64,000 bases of DNA, taken from the NCBI GenBank assembly GCA_019722365.1, contig JADFUC010002391.1:496001-560000 (forward strand), given 5' to 3'. Below the pieces are notes generated by a model. It was not told the origin of the DNA. It made no database searches and saw nothing but the letters and a program-made list of their open reading frames with translations. Origin of the DNA: Lithospermum erythrorhizon. Taxonomy: Eukaryota; Streptophyta; Magnoliopsida; Boraginales; Boraginaceae. This document shows, piece after piece, positions 60,306-64,000 of this stretch (positions are counted from its first letter, which is position 1; each line of letters begins with the position of its first letter). Both the position numbers and the translations under genes were made by a program.

Positions 60306-62149
60306 AATAAAAAAATAAAAAAAGGAAAAAAATATAAAAATAAATTGAGGATTTGTGAGATGAGCTGAGGTTAGGGAGGTGAGGAGGGGGGAGGCGTTGA
60401 CCGTTGACCGGATAGCCACGTCAGCATCGTCGGAGAGAGAGAGAGAGAGAGAACTAGTTAAGGCTTGAAGCGAGAGAGGGTTTAACTATGGTTAACAAAT
60501 TTATGCCATAGGCTGAAATCACTATACACACATAGTAACTTTTTTAGTGAAATGATAATTTTGCCCTTAATGAAACTTCCTAATTACTATACTTACAAAT
60601 AGGAAGGGGGCAAAATAGTCATTTCACATCTAAACCCAATACTATTTAGGTGTGTGTATAACAGCTCAGGGCAAAAATTTAGCTGCTTTTTTTATTATAA
60701 ATTAGGAGAGTATGAAAATAGGAAATTATAATTTTAACGGTGAAGGCCCGAGAGATTATAATAGAAAGGTTTATATTCTCTCTAGGTGTTTTATCAAATG
60801 TTTTCGTTTGGATACGTTTTTTATTCTATATAAATGTTGAAATACAACAAGTGGGGATGAAATTTTATATAATGATGAATGCTTGAAATGGTCAACGGCC
60901 CTAAAAAAATATTCATGTCAATTTTATAAAATGAATATATCAAAATTAGAAAGTAGACAATCTTTTAATAATATAGGGAGTAGTTATATAACAATTCCTC
61001 CATTCCATTAATATAACATAAAATATAAAATACAATCTGTTTGATCGATTGATGTTTGGCGAATCCGTACAAGATCTGTATTAAATATTAATGATCAAAT
61101 ATGTATGTGGAAATATTAGTCTAATTCGGAGCACTTAGCTTCCTCCAAAATGGTTACGTTGAATTAGGACATTTGACGAAGCAAGTAGCCTAGGAGGAAC
61201 TAATCAACGATTTGGAATGTCGGCAACAATAGCTTCACTAAGGACGATGTACTTCGTATTAGTTTAATCATAATTCATTATCGATCCAACTACCAAATCT
61301 TTGTACTCGGAGTATAATTTATTGACAACTGCTAATTATATTTAAGCTGATTTTTATAAATAAATTGTATGACCGGCCTTTAATTGGACATCTAAAATTG
61401 AAAATAGAATGCGGATTAAAAAATTATGTGAGTTTGAATTAGATTATTAACCTCAGCTTGAATTAGAATATTGAGCTCTAAGCTTTAAATTTAAAAATGT
61501 TACTTAGTTATTTTATTGTAATATTAACTATAAAAAAAATTCTTAACTATTTTATTAAAATCAATTTCTTTTACTGATATGATGAGTGGAAAATATGGGT
61601 ACAAACCGACAACTCCACAAGAACTATTTTCATATGGAATCTGCATGCAAGCTACAAAATGTTAGAAATTACATATTGAGAGCTTTTCTTATACACTTAA
61701 ATAATTCAAATTGAATGAGTATTTAAGGATATATGATTTTCCAAAAATGAATATATATTTGAGATGCTTAAACCATTACACATTGTCTACAACACGGTGT
61801 TATAGCCAATTGATGAGGGTTCAACCCCGTGAAGGATCGTGCTTGATCTGCTGAAGATATCTCGTAATTTACCTCCTCTGCACGCGAAGTGGCTTATACT
61901 ATAGCGACCTAATAATCACGGTGAAATAATCGTGACCGCTCACAAATAATAGTACGTACAAATATAAACGGTGACCCCCTTTAATAACAAATAAAAATAA
62001 AGAATCATATAAAATATAAAAACGCTTATATGACTATTCATTCAAAAGTTTTGATATGGAAAGAAAACAATTCATTTGAAAATCGAATTCTCCTATGATT
62101 CTCAAGAAAATCATCAATCAACTCTTCATATTTAATTTTCTCCAAAAAA
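60306..62149. other. 5' flank of the U-box gene and AT-rich spacer
   Basis: A (GA)10 run at 60433-60452 reads as a CT-repeat on the gene's strand, typical of plant 5' UTRs or core promoters. Beyond about 60550 there is AT-rich sequence without ORFs. A GGTTCAACCCC word at 61829 superficially resembles a tRNA B box, but no tRNA folds around it. Confidence 0.45.
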
Positions 62150-62704
62150 CTATTCTCGATTGCTATCATCGCTAGAACCTTCATTCACCATTTTACCTTT
62201 CCGAATCCCTTTATTAAATAATTTGCAACAAAAACATAACACTTTATCAAGCTCTTTTGAATACACAAGCCACTCTCTATCACATTGTTCTCCATTAGAC
62301 AAAGTTCTAGTATAACATGAAGATAAGAATCGTCTTCCAAATTTATCTTTAGGACCTTTCTTAATAGTAAAGTCTCTATAAGGACCCTTAATTGCTAAGA
62401 CATCAATCATCTTAGAATCTAAATCATCCCAATTTCTTGGATCATATATATCAATAGGAAAATTAACATCATCCAAGTTAGACTCATCATTAATAATAGG
62501 ATTATCAACATCATTCAAGTTAGGCTCATCATCGACAATAGGATTATCAACATAATTCAAGTCAGACTCATCATCGACAATAAGATTATCAACATCATTC
62601 TCATCGTCGACAATAGGATTTTCAACATCATTGACTATATCATTTTCAATATCATCATTATTAAAAGAAGATGCTTGAGATCTTTTAACAAACAAACTTA
62701 TCAA
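62150..62704 (-). pseudogene. N-terminal fragment of a hAT-like transposase (TTF-type zinc finger)
   Basis: About 184 codons. The first half is an acidic tandem repeat built on DNPIVDDE/DLN, with a period of about 18 residues. The second half carries the TTF-type zinc-finger region found at the start of plant hAT/ZMYM1-like transposases: IYDPRNWDDLDSK, GPYRDF, GRRFLSSCYTRTLSNGE, REWLVYSKELDKVLCFCCKLF, MVNEG. Full-length relatives run for several hundred residues more, to a hAT dimerisation domain. Here the frame stops right after the finger and nothing downstream continues it. The open frame has no ATG at its start (TTG). Just upstream a short MKSLEKKRIEEL frame lies out of register. A dead fragment is most likely. 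An adopted short protein is a remote alternative. Confidence 0.75.
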
Positions 62705-64000
62705 GAAGCTCTTTTGAGATTTCGTAGCTCTTCAATCCTTTTTTTTTCAAGGCTTTTCATATCCCGAAATATATTTTCTAGCTTCTAGGCACCATAATTA
62801 AATCTAATAATGATAAACGGGTGTATAATTTGATAGAAACAACCCTGAAATATTATCCTTCAAATAATGAATACTTTAATTAATTCTCTCCTAATAAAAA
62901 TAAATGGATAATATTGTTAGTATTAAAAAAAAAATAGAGGAATTTAATTAATCAATATACGAGATCATATAATTGTATAAAATATAATAATAAAGAATCT
63001 CACCCAAAAAAATAGAAATTTAATTTAATTAATATATAGACTGACTATTTGCCTACTGGCGCAGTTAATTTAAAGAAAACACACAACAAAGCACTGATAT
63101 GGATTGCCAGTTTTACTAAGCACTAATAAGAGCAAGTTTCAGAATTTTAAAAACTTTAACAAATACTTTTTGGTTGTTCGTGATGTTTTATCGTTTCGTA
63201 TTTAATCTCACAAAACTTGACAAATATTTTTGTCAAGCAGATGCAATTTTCTTACTGTCCATCAGATGGCTTGTATAATTTAAAAAGAAAAGAAATGCGC
63301 TCCTTTAAACGGGATCAGACAATAAACCCTTTAATGAAACTATCCTAAAAGTTTACCAAAGGTAGTCAATTTCATACACTATAAAAGATATTGAAGGTCT
63401 TCTCGTTACTATATTTTCATTCATTACTATTACATGTTGTCTACTAGTGTTGGTATAAGTATAATCGAGGTGCTCCCTCTTGAGTCTTGGTAGGTACTCT
63501 TTGGACCACTCATGGTGGATCGCCCCAACGGGCTGGCCCTAATGTCGGTAGTCCTTAGGAGGCCGCCCATTACATATTTTGACCCTTTGGGAACCTCCGT
63601 ATGAAGATAACTTGCACAAATGTAATGCTAAGTACTACATAATATGCTAAAAAAAAAAACTCCAACTCACCTGTGTACTCAAATTCAGGAAAACTTATTA
63701 GAATTAGAATCATCAAAATTTTGACTGGAATTTTAGAATTTAATCTCATTGAAGCGTTTTGTTTTCAGTGGTATATATATTCCCACTTTGCTGATGCTAC
63801 AAGTCCACAACGGGGTATCTTATTAGGTTGCTAGTACAAGCGAAAATGATTCATTAACTAAATTAATGGCACACTCCAACATCTTGTTTATAATAATTAA
63901 ACCCGATTGATTGATTCTCAAGCTCTTCCATTTTTGTTTCGAGAATAAATAATTATGTATTTTCTTATCTAACATACTATTTAGTAACCTAGAATTATTT
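62705..64000. other. AT-rich spacer to the window edge
   Basis: No gene is supported. Positions 63440-63600 are C+G-richer (GGCCGCCC-like words, CTTGAGTCTTGG) and look like a repeat relic. The remainder is plain AT-rich sequence. A gene lying beyond the right edge cannot be judged. Confidence 0.4.

Noticed and set aside
61780..61860. Possible tRNA gene (GGTTCAACCCC word)
   Set aside because: No A box, acceptor-stem pairing or anticodon arm could be formed around it.

Overview
The window is nuclear DNA of a flowering plant, most likely a eudicot. The genes are sparse and intron-bearing with GT-AG splice sites. They encode plant-only families (WOX, Dof, plant U-box/ARM, thaumatin-like), and they lie in AT-rich spacers packed with decayed transposons. 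A recurrent 9-mer (TACTCCGTA and its complement) and Stowaway-like ends are reminiscent of Caryophyllales genomes, but that placement is only a guess. There is no prokaryotic or organellar gene order here.

Layout. 0-9.5 kb: one intact single-exon thaumatin-like/PR-5 gene (minus, 3099-3851), then degraded repeats, including a hAT-type terminal relic near 6.19 kb and an LTR-like promoter near 7.8 kb. 9.5-11.1 kb: a two-exon WOX2 homeobox gene (minus). 11-19.9 kb: spacer with a Stowaway-like MITE, a decayed retroelement-like tract (14-18 kb) and a 657-bp hAT-like MITE with a perfect 8-bp target duplication. 19.9-20.7 kb: an intact gene for an uncharacterised single-pass membrane protein (plus). 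22.26-24.0 kb: a degenerate satellite-like array. 24-39.6 kb: a transposon graveyard. It holds a 130-bp tandem repeat split by a 2.58-kb LINE insertion, a Ty1/copia element on the minus strand split into gag-PR-IN and RT pieces, and a copia-type LTR with its primer-binding site.

39.9-49.3 kb is genic: a two-exon twin-CX9C mitochondrial ribosomal protein gene (mS37 type, plus), a two-exon cytosolic HSP70 (minus, convergent with it) and a two-exon Dof transcription factor whose first exon is only 16 codons (minus). 49.3-55.6 kb is empty spacer. 55.6-60.3 kb holds a four-exon PUB13-type U-box/ARM E3 ligase gene (minus). Its last exon carries a net frameshift between the U-box and the ARM repeats. 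At 62.15-62.70 kb lies the N-terminal relic of a hAT-like (TTF-type zinc finger) transposase.

The genes do not form a pathway; they are independently regulated neighbours. The most informative points are the PUB13 frameshift, the satellite array at 22-24 kb, the LINE inside the exactly 130-bp array, the clean hAT insertion at 18.0 kb, the split copia element, and the altered acidic cleft of the thaumatin-like protein. Splice sites were assigned by eye from reading-frame continuity and family knowledge. No database search was possible.
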